Shown: in pieces, positions 1 to 6,677 of the stretch
Layout: every line of letters starts with the position of its first letter
How positions within the stretch are numbered: position 1 is the stretch's first letter
Assembly: GCA_030146605.1 (NCBI GenBank)
Contig: JASLBO010000542.1
Span: 1-9,048 of the forward strand
DNA from: Sphingomonas sp.
GTDB taxonomy: Bacteria; Pseudomonadota; Alphaproteobacteria; Sphingomonadales; Sphingomonadaceae
Length of the DNA: 9,048 bases
Reading direction: 5' to 3'
Position numbers and translations under genes: made by a program
The notes under the pieces: model-generated
What the model was told of the DNA's origin: nothing
Seen by the model: the letters and a program-made list of their open reading frames with translations, nothing else
Database searches by the model: none

Positions 1-435
1 ACGCAGGGCATGGTCACGTCGGGGCAGGCGCGGTCGATCGTATATCCGGGCAAGAAGGGGGTTGGTCACGCCTGGGCCTATCTTCCCGATGTCGGCGAGA
101 CTTTCGCCCGCTTGCTGGATCGCGAACGCGAGCTGCCGCGCTTCGCACGCTATCATTTCGCTGGGCATTGGGATGCGGACGGCACGCGCTTCGTCGCCGC
201 GATCCGCACGGCATTGGGCAAGCAATTGCCGGTGCGCGGCCTGCCTTGGTGGGCATTGCCCCTGCTCGCGCCGTTCAATGCTACGATGCGGGAGCTGATC
301 GAGATGCAGCCTTATTGGCGCCATCCGGTCCAGCTCGACAATCGCGAGCTGGTGGCGCTGCTGGGCGAGGAGCCGCACACGCCGCTGGTTGACTCGCTGA
401 TGGCGAGCTTCACCGCATCTGGCGTCCACGCCTGA
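1..435 (+). CDS. SDR/NAD-dependent epimerase family protein, C-terminal part
   Basis: The reading frame is open from the first base of the window, so the gene starts upstream; an internal ATG at position 10 is probably not the start because there is no room for the N-terminal Rossmann domain. The 144 visible residues match the C-terminal, substrate-binding part of extended or atypical short-chain dehydrogenases. They include an HAWAYLPDV segment at visible residues 23-31, a helical region with a PWW motif, and a closing stretch with LDN followed by EPHTPL. In this family the missing N-terminus carries the GxxGxxG NAD(P)-binding motif, and the protein acts in the cytoplasm on sugar nucleotides or other carbonyl/hydroxyl substrates. 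The substrate cannot be told from this fragment. It converges on the DUF4168 gene, with 33 bp between the stops. Family assignment is fairly sure; function is not. Confidence 0.75.
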   Translation, partial: TQGMVTSGQARSIVYPGKKGVGHAWAYLPDVGETFARLLDRERELPRFARYHFAGHWDADGTRFVAAIRTALGKQLPVRGLPWWALPLLAPFNATMRELIEMQPYWRHPVQLDNRELVALLGEEPHTPLVDSLMASFTASGVHA

Positions 436-437
436 GC

Positions 438-462
438 GGGGCGGCGATCGCACCGCCGCCCC
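438..462. terminator. GC-rich hairpin between convergent genes, possible bidirectional terminator
   Basis: GGGGCGGCG (438-446) is perfectly complementary to CGCCGCCCC (454-462), giving a 9-bp stem with a 7-nt loop. It sits exactly between the convergent stops at 435 and 469. No T-run follows on either strand: the plus strand continues with AAAA, and the minus strand with mixed sequence. It is therefore not a classical intrinsic terminator, though the position fits a role in stopping or stabilising both transcripts. Confidence 0.4.
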
Positions 463-468
463 AAAAGC

Positions 469-894
469 TCAGCGCTGCGCGGGAGCCGCTGCGCCGGCGG
501 GCAGCTGCTTGGCGGCAGCGGCCTGGATCCGCTTGTTGAGTGCCTCATCGGCAGCCATCGCCTGCGCGATTTCGTTGAAGCGTACGGCGGTGAGCCCGGT
601 GGCAGTGATTGCCGTAACCGATTTCGTGTTCTTGTCGACTTCGGGAACCGCCGCGTCCTGGCGGATCTTGCCGATGGCGAGCGCCGCGGTGGCGAATTGC
701 GAGATTTCGGCGTCTGTCACGGTGGCGGTTGCCGCCGCGCCTGCGCCGGTGGTGCCGCCAGCGGGAGCTGCAGGGGATTCGGCAGGTGCCGGGCTGGTCT
801 GCGCCGGGGTCTGCGTCTGCGTGGTCTGGGCGAAAGCCGCCGGCGTGGCGAGCAGTGCCGCCGCGGCAATCAGCGTGGAATTGCGAAACTTCAT
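469..894 (-). CDS. Secreted DUF4168-type protein with Gln/Thr/Pro/Ala-rich linker
   Basis: This is a 141-residue protein of unknown function. Residues 1-22 form a typical Sec signal peptide: a basic start, an Ala/Leu-rich core, and AFA before Gln23. Mature residues 23 to about 58 are a low-complexity Q/T/P/A/G linker without cysteines. The rest is a short helical domain beginning [14 protein letters not shown] and containing KIRQD, which resembles DUF4168, a small alphaproteobacterial and cyanobacterial exported domain with no assigned role. The ATG at 892-894 is supported by GGAG six bases upstream on the minus strand. It is divergent from rlmN across a 165-bp gap in which I see no convincing promoter. 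A periplasmic location is inferred from the signal peptide; the domain assignment is by pattern and could be a related family. Confidence 0.75.
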   Translation of the reverse strand: MKFRNSTLIAAAALLATPAAFAQTTQTQTPAQTSPAPAESPAAPAGGTTGAGAAATATVTDAEISQFATAALAIGKIRQDAAVPEVDKNTKSVTAITATGLTAVRFNEIAQAMAADEALNKRIQAAAAKQLPAGAAAPAQR

Positions 895-1059
895 ACGTCA
901 CTCCGATTGTTGCCCCTGTTGAACGCACGCTGGTGGGTCGGGGTCCCGGCTGGCAACCCGTTCCGCGATGCGTCGTTCGATTCCCGGGACGGGGCCGCCG
1001 AATGCGGCAGTTCGCGCCTCCGCAGCGCGGGAGTGGAAAAGCGGCGCGAAATCGCCTAC

Positions 1060-2277
1060 ATGGCGGGCATGCACACAGAGTCGGCCGCCCTCATGCCCAT
1101 TCCGGGGCACATCGATCCCGTGCCCGTGCCGCGGGAATTCAAGCCGCGCGCCGATGGCCGCATCGATTTGCTCGGCCTGTCCAAGGCCGATCTGCGCATG
1201 GCGCTCGAGACCGCGCAGCTCGAGCCGAAACAGGCCAAGCTCCGCGCCAAGCAGCTCTTCCACTGGATGTATAATCGCGGCGTCACCGAATTCGCGCTGA
1301 TGAGCGACATCTCCAAGGTGATGCAGCCCTGGCTCGAGCAGCGCTTCGTGATCTCGCGCCCCGAAGTCGTCGAGGCGCAGGTCTCGACCGACGGGACGCG
1401 CAAATGGCTGCTGCGCTCGGACGACGGCCAGGATTATGAGATGGTCTTCATCCCCGATGCCGATCGCGGCACGCTCTGCGTGTCCTCGCAGGTCGGCTGC
1501 ACGCTCAATTGCCGCTTCTGCCACACCGGCACGATGCGGCTGGTGCGCAACCTCACGCCTGCCGAGATCGTCGGGCAAGTGATGCTCGCGCGCGACGGCC
1601 TCGGCGAATGGCCGAGCCAGCCCGAGGGCCGCATGCTCACCAACATCGTGATGATGGGGATGGGCGAGCCGCTCTATAATTTCGACAATGTCCGCGATGC
1701 GCTCAAGCTCGTCATGGACGGCGACGGCCTCGCGCTCTCCAAGCGCCGGATCACGCTCAGCACCTCGGGCGTGGTGCCGATGATGGCGCGCGCGGGCGAG
1801 GAGATCGGCGTCAACCTCGCGGTGTCGCTCCACGCGGTCACCAAGGAAATCCGCGACGAGATCGTGCCGATCAACCGCAAATACGGGATCGAGGAACTGC
1901 TCCAGGCCTGCGCCGACTATCCCGGCGCCAACAACGCCCGCCGCATCACTTTCGAATATGTCATGCTCCGCGACAAGAACGACAGCGACGCGGAGGCGCA
2001 CGAACTCGTCCGGCTGATCAAGAAGTACAAGCTTCCCGCCAAGGTGAACCTGATCCCGTTCAATCCGTGGCCGGGCACGCCCTACGAATGCTCGGCGCCC
2101 GAGCGGATCCGCGCTTTCTCGAACATCATCTTCGAGGCGGGCTATTCGGCGCCGATCCGCACGCCGCGCGGCCGCGACATCGACGCCGCCTGCGGCCAGC
2201 TCAAGACCGCGTCCGAAAAGAAGAGCCGCGCCGAGCTGGACCGGCAGGCCGAAGAGAAGATAGCGGCGCTGGGCTAG
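1060..2277 (+). CDS. rlmN: Dual-specificity RNA methyltransferase RlmN
   Basis: This radical-SAM enzyme methylates C2 of A2503 in 23S rRNA and of A37 in some tRNAs, affecting translational fidelity and peptidyl-transferase function in the cytoplasm. The 405-residue product has the radical-SAM motif CTLNCRFC (C147, C151, C154) that binds the 4Fe-4S cluster. The two catalytic cysteines are also visible: C140 in TLCVSSQ, and C378 in DAACGQL, the equivalent of the E. coli cysteine that becomes methylated. [14 protein letters not shown] is the family's characteristic motif. The protein is somewhat longer at the N-terminus than E. coli RlmN. The frame stays open far upstream, so the start is uncertain: ATG at 1060, 1069 or 1093 are all possible, and none has a strong Shine-Dalgarno sequence. 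I chose 1060 as the most upstream; homologues often begin near the [13 protein letters not shown] segment (start 1093). A small hairpin (GCCGC at 994, GCGGC at 1004) lies in the leader. Its stop overlaps that of the convergent methyltransferase gene. Confidence 0.97.
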   Translation: MAGMHTESAALMPIPGHIDPVPVPREFKPRADGRIDLLGLSKADLRMALETAQLEPKQAKLRAKQLFHWMYNRGVTEFALMSDISKVMQPWLEQRFVISRPEVVEAQVSTDGTRKWLLRSDDGQDYEMVFIPDADRGTLCVSSQVGCTLNCRFCHTGTMRLVRNLTPAEIVGQVMLARDGLGEWPSQPEGRMLTNIVMMGMGEPLYNFDNVRDALKLVMDGDGLALSKRRITLSTSGVVPMMARAGEEIGVNLAVSLHAVTKEIRDEIVPINRKYGIEELLQACADYPGANNARRITFEYVMLRDKNDSDAEAHELVRLIKKYKLPAKVNLIPFNPWPGTPYECSAPERIRAFSNIIFEAGYSAPIRTPRGRDIDAACGQLKTASEKKSRAELDRQAEEKIAALG

Positions 2278-2882
2278 CCGCGCGCCTCCTTCGTCAGGAC
2301 GAGCCAGGTCCAGCGGACTCCCTTCGCCCGGCTTTCGGCGTGCACCGATTCGGCCTCGGCCCGGCGAGTCAGCTGCAAGCCTGCCGCGCAGGCGAGCGCG
2401 ATCGTCTCCTCGGGCGGCGCCCGAAAAGTGCCGTGGCCGGGCGCCGGGTCGTGGCGCAGCGACAGGATCAACCGGCCCCCCGGAGCCGTGACTTGTGCAA
2501 GGCCCGGCATGGCGGATGCGCGCCCGGCCGCGTCGAGATGGTGCCATACCGCGCATAGCATCACCAGATCGAACCGCCCGTGCGACCGCAGCCTCGCCAG
2601 CTCCGGAAGCCGGTCATCCAGCCATTCGATCCGCTCGCCATGCAGCGCAACGCCTGCCTCGCGGAACGCCCGCACCGGCTCGACCGCCAGCACGTGGTGC
2701 CCCTGCCCCGCGAACCATGCGGCGTCGCGCCCCGTGCCGGCACCGATATCCACGATTCGCGAGGGCGTGCGCGGGAACAGGTCGCGGACCGACGCATAGA
2801 TCTGCTCGGCAGGCAGCGCGTCATAGCCGGCGATCAGTTCCGGCGTTGCCGCCGCGGCATAGTCGGCCGGAACATCGTGCAT
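2274..2882 (-). CDS. Class I SAM-dependent methyltransferase
   Basis: The 202-residue product carries a clear SAM-binding motif [20 protein letters not shown] (residues 43-61, GAGTG at 47-51). An acidic residue follows at the end of strand 2 (AVEP), then a motif IV-like stretch [14 protein letters not shown]. The region [17 protein letters not shown] corresponds to the late strands of the fold. Short proteins of this type act on small molecules or less often on proteins; nothing here fixes the substrate. The start at 2882 has AGAGG seven bases upstream. The frame continues upstream, but only into sequence antisense to the next gene. The stop codon overlaps the rlmN stop by four bases in the palindrome CTAG. 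It is divergent from the TauE/SafE gene, with a long palindrome in the 112-bp gap. The fold is sure; the substrate is unknown. Confidence 0.9.
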   Translation of the reverse strand: MHDVPADYAAAATPELIAGYDALPAEQIYASVRDLFPRTPSRIVDIGAGTGRDAAWFAGQGHHVLAVEPVRAFREAGVALHGERIEWLDDRLPELARLRSHGRFDLVMLCAVWHHLDAAGRASAMPGLAQVTAPGGRLILSLRHDPAPGHGTFRAPPEETIALACAAGLQLTRRAEAESVHAESRAKGVRWTWLVLTKEARG

Positions 2883-2899
2883 CTGCGCGCCTCTCTCTC

Positions 2900-2987
2900 C
2901 CGTTCGTGCTGCGCTTGTCGAAGCACCGTTTCTCTTTCCACCGCTGGAAAAACAAGTACGGCGCTTCGGCAAGCGCAGCGCGAACGG
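2900..2987. repeat. Long imperfect palindrome with nested inner hairpin (sphingomonad-type intergenic repeat)
   Basis: Two 30-bp arms, 2900-2929 and 2958-2987, are inverted copies with three mismatches. The left arm begins CCGTTCGTGCTGCGCTTG; the reverse complement of the right arm begins CCGTTCGCGCTGCGCTTG. Two of the three mismatches would still pair as G-U in plus-strand RNA. The loop holds a second perfect hairpin, TTTCCA (2935-2940) and TGGAAA (2945-2950), around CCGC. Translated arms give strings such as FVLRLSKH and CFDKRSTNG, close to artefact peptides I recall from intergenic palindromes in many sphingomonad genomes. It fills most of the divergent gap between the methyltransferase and TauE/SafE genes. 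It resembles REP/BIME-like elements rather than a transposon: there is no coding capacity and no target-site duplication that I can see. Confidence 0.8.
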
Positions 2988-2994
2988 ATTCAGG

Positions 2995-3753
2995 TTGGAT
3001 ATCTTCTCCCTTGCATTGGCCGCCGCAGCCGGGCTGATCGGCGGGGCGATGAACGCGCTCGCCGGCGGCGGCACCTTCGCGACCTTGCCGGCATTGATCG
3101 CGCTGGGCTTGCCCGCCGCCATCGCCAACGCCACCTCCAACGTCGCCCTGCTCCCCGGCGCCGGCACCAGCGCATGGGCCTATCGCGACGAGCTCGGGCC
3201 GGTCGCCGGCATGTCGGTCAGGCTGCTCGCTGCGATCACCTTCGCATTCGGACTGGTCGGCAGCCTGTTGCTCGTGCTCACCCCCAGCGCGACCTTCGAC
3301 GTGATCATCCCGTGGCTGCTGCTGTTCGCCTTCGGGGTGATGGTGTTCGGCAGGAGCGCGTCCGACTGGCTGCATGCGCGCGTCACGATCGGCCGTCCGA
3401 CCCTGCTGATCACACAGGCGTTTCTCGGCATCTACGGCGGCTATTTCGGCGGCGGGGTGGGGCTGATCACCACCGCGGTCTATGGGCTGCTCGCCAATAT
3501 CCGCCCGCGCGAGCTGTTCGCGATCCGCACCTTGATGCTCGCGGTCGCCAATCTCGCCGCGGCGTTCGTCTTCATCGGCTTCGCGATGGTGTGGTGGTGG
3601 GCGTGCGTGCCGATGCTGGCCGGGTCGATCCTCGGCGGCTGGCTCGGCGCGGTGATCGGCAAGCGGCTCTCGCCGCGGGTGGTGCGGGTCTGGACCCTGC
3701 TCGTCACCGGCGCGACCACGCTCGTCTTCTTCGTGCGCGCGTACGGCGGATAG
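2995..3753 (+). CDS. TauE/SafE family membrane permease (putative anion/sulfite exporter)
   Basis: This 252-residue polytopic membrane protein has the two related halves typical of TauE/SafE. Each half opens with a glycine-rich motif: GLIGGAMNALAGGGTF at residues 13-28, and FLGIYGGYFGGGVGL from residue 143. About seven to eight hydrophobic helices cover most of the chain, and the length is normal for the family. Members export sulfite, sulfoacetate or related anions, or import sulfur compounds; many have no known substrate. The start is a TTG at 2995 with no evident Shine-Dalgarno sequence. The next ATG (3049) would remove the first helix and part of the conserved motif, so TTG is preferred. 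It lies 14 bp upstream of the cytochrome gene on the same strand, which suggests co-transcription. That its substrate relates to the redox genes downstream is inference. Confidence 0.9.
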   Translation: MDIFSLALAAAAGLIGGAMNALAGGGTFATLPALIALGLPAAIANATSNVALLPGAGTSAWAYRDELGPVAGMSVRLLAAITFAFGLVGSLLLVLTPSATFDVIIPWLLLFAFGVMVFGRSASDWLHARVTIGRPTLLITQAFLGIYGGYFGGGVGLITTAVYGLLANIRPRELFAIRTLMLAVANLAAAFVFIGFAMVWWWACVPMLAGSILGGWLGAVIGKRLSPRVVRVWTLLVTGATTLVFFVRAYGG

Positions 3754-3767
3754 GCTATAAGCGGGGC

Positions 3768-4475
3768 ATGGAGCCCGTCATCGAGCGTCGCAGCATATAC
3801 CGGCACAGGCTGTTCACGCGCCTCTGGCATTGGGTCAACGCACTGGCGATCCTCGTGCTGATCCCCAGCGGGCTGATGATCTTCAACGCGCATCCGCGGC
3901 TCTATTGGGGACATTACGGCGCCAATCTCGATCCCGCCTGGCTCGAGCTGCCGCGCTTCCCCGGCTGGGCGACGATCCCGAGCCAGTACAGCCTCGCCGG
4001 CGCGCGCCACTGGCATCTGTTCTTCGCGCTTGTGCTCGGCTTCGGCCTGCTCGCCTATATCGTCCTCGGCCTGATCAACCGCCATATCCAGCGCGACCTC
4101 CGCATCCGCCGCCGCGATCTGGCGCCCCGGGCATTGTGGACCGATCTCAAGGCGCATCTCGCCTTGCGCTTCCACGACCCCCACGATCCGCGCGCCTACA
4201 ACATCTTCCAGAAGCTCAGCTATGTCGGGGTGATCTTCGTGCTGATCCCGTTGCTGATCGTCTCGGGGCTCGCGCTGTCGCCGGGCATGTGGCCGTGGCT
4301 CGCCGATCTGTTCGGCGGGCGGCAATCGGCGCGGTCGGTCCATTTCATCGCGATGGCGGGGATGACCTTGTTCGTGATCGTCCACCTGACGCTGGTGATC
4401 CTCGCCGGCCCGGTCAACGAAATCCGCGCGATGGTCACCGGCTGGTGGCGCGCCCCCGAGGAGGATCATTCGTGA
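3768..4475 (+). CDS. b561/thiosulfate-reductase-type membrane cytochrome b
   Basis: The 235-residue integral membrane protein has four hydrophobic helices at roughly 23-43, 82-103, 153-173 and 203-223. Histidines near the helix ends could bind two b hemes: H21 in LWHWVN, H81/H83 in ARHWHLFF, H202 in SVHFIAMAG and H216 in VIVHLTL. This is the pattern of prokaryotic b561-type cytochromes that move electrons between quinol and a periplasmic partner. The basic loop 107-117 (RDLRIRRRD) should face the cytoplasm. The ATG at 3768 follows a purine-rich GCGGGGC. Its stop overlaps the GTG of the molybdoenzyme gene (GTGA), so the two are almost certainly translated together and probably work together. 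It is not the MsrQ (ferric-reductase-like) partner known for MsrP. Exact heme ligands are inferred from position only. Confidence 0.88.
   Translation: MEPVIERRSIYRHRLFTRLWHWVNALAILVLIPSGLMIFNAHPRLYWGHYGANLDPAWLELPRFPGWATIPSQYSLAGARHWHLFFALVLGFGLLAYIVLGLINRHIQRDLRIRRRDLAPRALWTDLKAHLALRFHDPHDPRAYNIFQKLSYVGVIFVLIPLLIVSGLALSPGMWPWLADLFGGRQSARSVHFIAMAGMTLFVIVHLTLVILAGPVNEIRAMVTGWWRAPEEDHS
4458..4464 (+). promoter_or_regulatory. Shine-Dalgarno site that fixes the GTG start at 4472
   Basis: GAGGAGG ends seven bases before the GTG at 4472. It lies inside the last codons of the cytochrome gene. No other start codon in that frame nearby has comparable spacing, so it supports a GTG start and coupled translation through the overlapping GTGA. 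Confidence 0.8.
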
Positions 4476-5203
4476 TCACGCGTCGCACGCTCCTCATTGG
4501 CTCCGGAGCGGGCCTGCTCGCCGGGTGCGACGCGCTCACCGACAGCCCGGTGCTGATGCGCGCGGAGGATGCGCACCGCTTTTTCCAGCGCTCGCTCACT
4601 GGCCGCGCCGCGCTCGCGCGGCAGTTCCGCCCCGATCAGCGCAGCCCGGTCTTCCGGGTCAACGGCACCGCCAACCCGAACACGCCCGAGTACAATGCGC
4701 TGGCCGCCAACCGCTTCGCCGACTGGCGGCTGCGCGTCGACGGCCTCGTCGCGCGTCCGCTCGGCCTGAGCCTCGCGCAGATCCAGTCGCTGCCGCAGCG
4801 CGCCCAGATCACGCGGCACGATTGCGTCGAAGGGTGGAGTGCGATCGGCAAATGGCAGGGCCCGCGGCTGGAGACGTTGCTCCGGCTCGCCGGCATCCGC
4901 GACACCGCGCGCTACATCGTCTTCCACTGCGCCGATCGCTTCGGCGGCACGCCTTATTACGAATCGATCGACCTGATCGACGCCTTCCATCCCCAGACGA
5001 TCCTCGCCTGGGCGATGAACGACGCGACTCTCAGCGTCGGCCACGGCGCGCCATTGCGCCTGCGGGTCGAGCGCCAGCTCGGCTACAAGCACGCCAAATA
5101 CATCATGCGCATCGAAGCGGTGGCGAGCCTCGCCGCGATTGGTGCGGGCAAGGGCGGCTATTGGGAGGATTCGAACGGCTATGAATGGTATGCGGGGATC
5201 TAG
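4472..5203 (+). CDS. Tat-exported lipoprotein molybdopterin oxidoreductase, SUOX/YedY-like fold
   Basis: The 243-residue protein starts with a twin-arginine signal (TRRTLLIG, R4-R5). The signal ends in a lipobox, LLAGC, with C19 as the lipidation site, so the enzyme is predicted to be a Tat-dependent lipoprotein on the outer face of the inner membrane or on the outer membrane. The catalytic domain has RHDCVEGWSAIGKWQG (residues 115-130), where C118 is the expected molybdenum ligand of the sulfite oxidase/MsrP superfamily. GYKHAKYI (204-211) is another conserved segment, and the C-terminus is rich in aromatic residues. It lacks the second SUOX domain (dimerisation), as YedY/MsrP does. The gene overlaps the cytochrome gene by four bases and uses GTG. 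Substrate candidates in this superfamily are sulfite and methionine or other sulfoxides; the sequence does not decide. The fold and Mo site are sure. Confidence 0.92.
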   Translation: MITRRTLLIGSGAGLLAGCDALTDSPVLMRAEDAHRFFQRSLTGRAALARQFRPDQRSPVFRVNGTANPNTPEYNALAANRFADWRLRVDGLVARPLGLSLAQIQSLPQRAQITRHDCVEGWSAIGKWQGPRLETLLRLAGIRDTARYIVFHCADRFGGTPYYESIDLIDAFHPQTILAWAMNDATLSVGHGAPLRLRVERQLGYKHAKYIMRIEAVASLAAIGAGKGGYWEDSNGYEWYAGI

Positions 5204-5263
5204 GCGTGACGCTTGGAACCCGGACGCGCCTCACCCGGTCGACCATATTTCCGCATTGCAGAA

Positions 5264-5284
5264 AGGCGTTACGCGCCTAATTTT
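5264..5284 (+). terminator. Possible weak intrinsic terminator after the molybdoenzyme gene
   Basis: AGGCG (5264-5268) pairs with CGCCT (5274-5278) around a 5-nt loop, and AATTTT follows directly. The stem is short but GC-rich, and the placement, 60 bp after the stop at 5203 and before the next gene, is right. The same AT-rich stretch could instead be part of a promoter for the fatty-acid synthase gene (TTGCAG at 5256), so the call is tentative. Confidence 0.35.
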
Positions 5285-5318
5285 AAGTGTCGGCGGGGGC
5301 TGTAGTGCAGGACGACCG

Positions 5319-6572
5319 ATGGCGTTGATCGAAAAATTCTTCGCGCGCACCGTGAAGCGCGGGCAGCTCACCGTAATCCATGCCGACGGCGCGAGCCGCA
5401 GCTTCGGCACGCCGGATCCCGGCCTGAATCCCGTGACGATAAGGTTCGGCCCCGGCGCTGCCTCGGCGATATTGCGCGATCCGGGCCTCGGCGCCGCGGA
5501 AGCCTTCATGGACGGGCGGCTGACGATCGAGCAGGGCGACGTGCTCGATCTGCTCGTGCTGATGACCGGCAACAATCGCTGGGAGGATGCGACCGCGGGG
5601 CTCCAGCCCAGGCCGCTCGGCCGGCTCGCCAACGCCGTCATGCACCGCATCGGCCGCTACAACATGGCGCGGCAGGCGAAGCGCAATGTCGCCCACCATT
5701 ATGATCTGTCGCGCCGGCTCTACGATCTCTTCCTCGATGCCGACCGCCAATATAGCTGCGCCTATTTCACCGATCCCTCTAACAGCCTCGAACAGGCGCA
5801 GCTCGACAAGAAGGCGCATATCGCCGCGAAACTCGCGATTCAGCCGGGAATGCGCGTGCTCGACATCGGCTGCGGCTGGGGCGGGATGGCGCTCTACCTC
5901 CACGAGAAGACCGGCGCCGAAGTCGTCGGCATCACGCTTTCGGAAGAGCAGCTCAAGGTCGCCCGCGAACGCGCCGCCGAGCGCGGCGTGCACGGCAAGG
6001 TGCGTTTCGAGCTGATCGATTATCGCGCGATGACCGGCCAGTTCGACCGGATCGTCTCGGTCGGCATGTTCGAGCATGTCGGCACGCCGCAATATCGTAC
6101 CTTCTTCCGCAAGGTCCGCGAACTGCTCACCCCCGAGGGGGTGATGCTGCTCCACACGATCGGCCGCGCCGGTGCGCCTGGCGTGACGGACGCCTTCACG
6201 CTCAAATATATCTTTCCCGGCGGCTATATCCCGGCGCTGTCGGAGATCGCGCAGGGCTATGAGGGGCTGCGCATCTTCCCGACCGATATCGAGGTGCTCA
6301 GGCTGCACTACGCCCATACGCTCAAGGCCTGGTACGATCGCACCGTCGCGGCGAAGGACGAGATCGTCGCGCTCTACGACGAGCGGTTCTTCCGCATGTG
6401 GACCTTCTATCTCGCAGGTTCCTATGTCGGGTTTCTCAACGGCGGGCTGGTCAACTATCAACTCCAGCTCTCGCGCTCGCGCACGGCGCTGCCGATCACG
6501 CGGGACTATATGATCGAGGCCGAGGCCGCGCTGCGGGCCGCCTCTCCCGAGGCGCTGCGCGAGGCCGGCTAA
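5319..6572 (+). CDS. cfa: Cyclopropane-fatty-acyl-phospholipid synthase
   Basis: This enzyme uses SAM to add a methylene bridge across cis double bonds of acyl chains in membrane phospholipids. That generally increases tolerance to acid, heat or stationary-phase stress. The 417-residue product has an N-terminal domain (about 1-120) and a C-terminal methyltransferase domain with VLDIGCGWGG (180-189). Residues matching the E. coli Cfa active site and bicarbonate site can be placed: C147 in YSCAYF, E252 in MFEHVG, H279 and I281 in HTIG, and Y339 in AWYDR. The ATG at 5319 has AGGA six bases upstream; longer in-frame starts lack homology and overlap the upstream gene. It stands 115 bp after the molybdoenzyme gene, so it may have its own promoter. 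A broader label of class I cyclopropane/mycolic acid synthase family member is also correct. Confidence 0.95.
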   Translation: MALIEKFFARTVKRGQLTVIHADGASRSFGTPDPGLNPVTIRFGPGAASAILRDPGLGAAEAFMDGRLTIEQGDVLDLLVLMTGNNRWEDATAGLQPRPLGRLANAVMHRIGRYNMARQAKRNVAHHYDLSRRLYDLFLDADRQYSCAYFTDPSNSLEQAQLDKKAHIAAKLAIQPGMRVLDIGCGWGGMALYLHEKTGAEVVGITLSEEQLKVARERAAERGVHGKVRFELIDYRAMTGQFDRIVSVGMFEHVGTPQYRTFFRKVRELLTPEGVMLLHTIGRAGAPGVTDAFTLKYIFPGGYIPALSEIAQGYEGLRIFPTDIEVLRLHYAHTLKAWYDRTVAAKDEIVALYDERFFRMWTFYLAGSYVGFLNGGLVNYQLQLSRSRTALPITRDYMIEAEAALRAASPEALREAG

Positions 6573-6580
6573 ATCCCTTT

Positions 6581-6662
6581 CGTCACCCCGGCGAAGGCCG
6601 GGGCCCAGAGTCACAAGCGATGACCCGCGGGGCTCTGGATCCCGGCCTACGCCGGGATGACG
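6581..6662. repeat. Palindromic intergenic repeat (paired hairpins), between convergent genes
   Basis: Arms 6581-6610 and 6633-6662 are inverted copies, 30 bp each with four mismatches, around a 22-bp centre. Each arm is itself a hairpin: CCCGGC/GCCGGG around GAAG in the left arm, and ATCCCGGC/GCCGGGAT around CTAC in the right arm. The element lies wholly between the cfa stop (6572) and the DUF1801 stop (6678). Translation gives HPGEGRGPES and LDPGLRRDD, which I recall as common artefact peptides from this repeat in sphingomonads and related alphaproteobacteria. It could act as a transcript-end structure for both genes. It is a different family from the palindrome at 2900-2987. Confidence 0.82.
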
Positions 6663-6677
6663 GCGTGGGGGCACGCG

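Noticed and set aside
697..1059. N-terminal extension of rlmN to 526 codons
   Set aside because: The added residues are Arg/Gly-rich, run antisense through the DUF4168 gene and do not resemble RlmN N-termini.
898..2556. Long minus-strand open frame opposite rlmN (552 codons)
   Set aside because: It lies antisense to rlmN, which has all its catalytic motifs. The translation is Arg/Asp/His-rich without recognisable domains, as expected for a GC-rich shadow frame.
2900..2987. Insertion sequence or attachment site at the first palindrome
   Set aside because: There is no transposase or integrase frame, no flanking direct repeats visible, and no tRNA gene nearby; a short dispersed palindrome explains it better.
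5283..6674. Minus-strand open frame opposite cfa (463 codons)
   Set aside because: It covers the full cfa gene in antisense and begins inside the palindromic repeat at 6581-6662; no domain is recognisable.
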